Origin: Cytophagales bacterium
GTDB lineage: Bacteria > Bacteroidota > Bacteroidia > Cytophagales > Cyclobacteriaceae
Direction: 5' to 3'
DNA length: 6,334 bases
Assembly: GCA_029262935.1 (NCBI GenBank)
Contig: JAJCYK010000167.1
Location: 1 to 6,334, forward strand
Below, in pieces: positions 6,266 through 6,334 of this stretch. The position numbers and the translations under genes were made by a program. The notes beneath the pieces were generated by a model. That model worked only from the letters and a program-made list of their open reading frames with translations. It ran no database searches and was not told the DNA's origin. The stretch's first letter is position 1. Each line of letters begins with the position of its first letter.

Positions 6266-6334
6266 ATGTCATTGGGAATCATTGGAAGGCAGTCAATCAA
6301 ATCAACCATTTATATCTATTTGGGAGTAGCGGTT
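6266..6334 (+). CDS. Probable oligosaccharide/O-antigen flippase (Wzx-like), N-terminal fragment
   Basis: The frame opens at ATG 6266, 6 bases after the previous stop, and runs out of the window after 23 codons. The visible start, 'MSLGIIGRQSIKSTIYIYLG', has a short polar lead with basic residues running into a hydrophobic helix. It looks like the N-termini of Bacteroidota lipopolysaccharide biosynthesis/flippase proteins, which often read like 'MGII.RQ..K.....Y.G'. Such a multi-spanning inner-membrane protein would flip the lipid-linked glycan built by the upstream enzymes. Too little is present for certainty; an unrelated membrane protein is possible. Confidence 0.5.
   Translation, partial: MSLGIIGRQSIKSTIYIYLGVAV

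Overview
The window is a dense, one-directional stretch (all genes on the + strand, no gap longer than 6 bases) from a surface-polysaccharide or glycoprotein-glycan locus. The moderately AT-rich composition, the weak or absent Shine-Dalgarno sequences and the protein styles (YfhO-type membrane protein, flavobacterial-looking flippase start, MptE-like transferase) suggest a member of the Bacteroidota, probably a flavobacterium-like organism. This assignment is inference; no rRNA or other taxonomic marker is present.

Layout: the 3' end of a YfhO-family membrane protein (1-399); a family 2 glycosyltransferase (401-1312); a transferase-like protein with a GNGPS motif resembling the MptE/DUF115 and GT42 sialyltransferase folds (1317-2201); a sialic acid synthase without its usual C-terminal SAF (antifreeze-like) domain (2206-3075); a CMP-sialic acid synthetase fused to a KdsC-type HAD phosphatase (3072-4226); a fused SAM methyltransferase and polysaccharide pyruvyl transferase (4223-6259); and the first 23 codons of a probable O-antigen/oligosaccharide flippase (6266-end). 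Gene junctions are 4-base overlaps or 1 to 6 base gaps, so the genes are almost certainly one transcription unit. No promoter, terminator, RNA gene, insertion sequence or CRISPR is visible.

The most interesting point is the pair 2206-4226. The synthase resembles the animal Neu5Ac-9-phosphate synthase (NANS) more than typical bacterial NeuB. The next protein has the domain order of vertebrate CMAS (cytidylyltransferase then HAD), but with an apparently intact phosphatase active site. Together they suggest a condensed, phosphorylated route: ManNAc-6-P or mannose-6-P plus PEP gives a 9-phosphorylated nonulosonic acid, the fused HAD domain removes the phosphate, and the same polypeptide makes the CMP-sugar. 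The GNGPS protein just upstream is the best local candidate for the enzyme that uses it. The GT2 enzyme, the methyltransferase-pyruvyltransferase fusion and the flippase would build, decorate and export the glycan. The 2-epimerase and any sugar kinase needed to make the precursor are not in the window.
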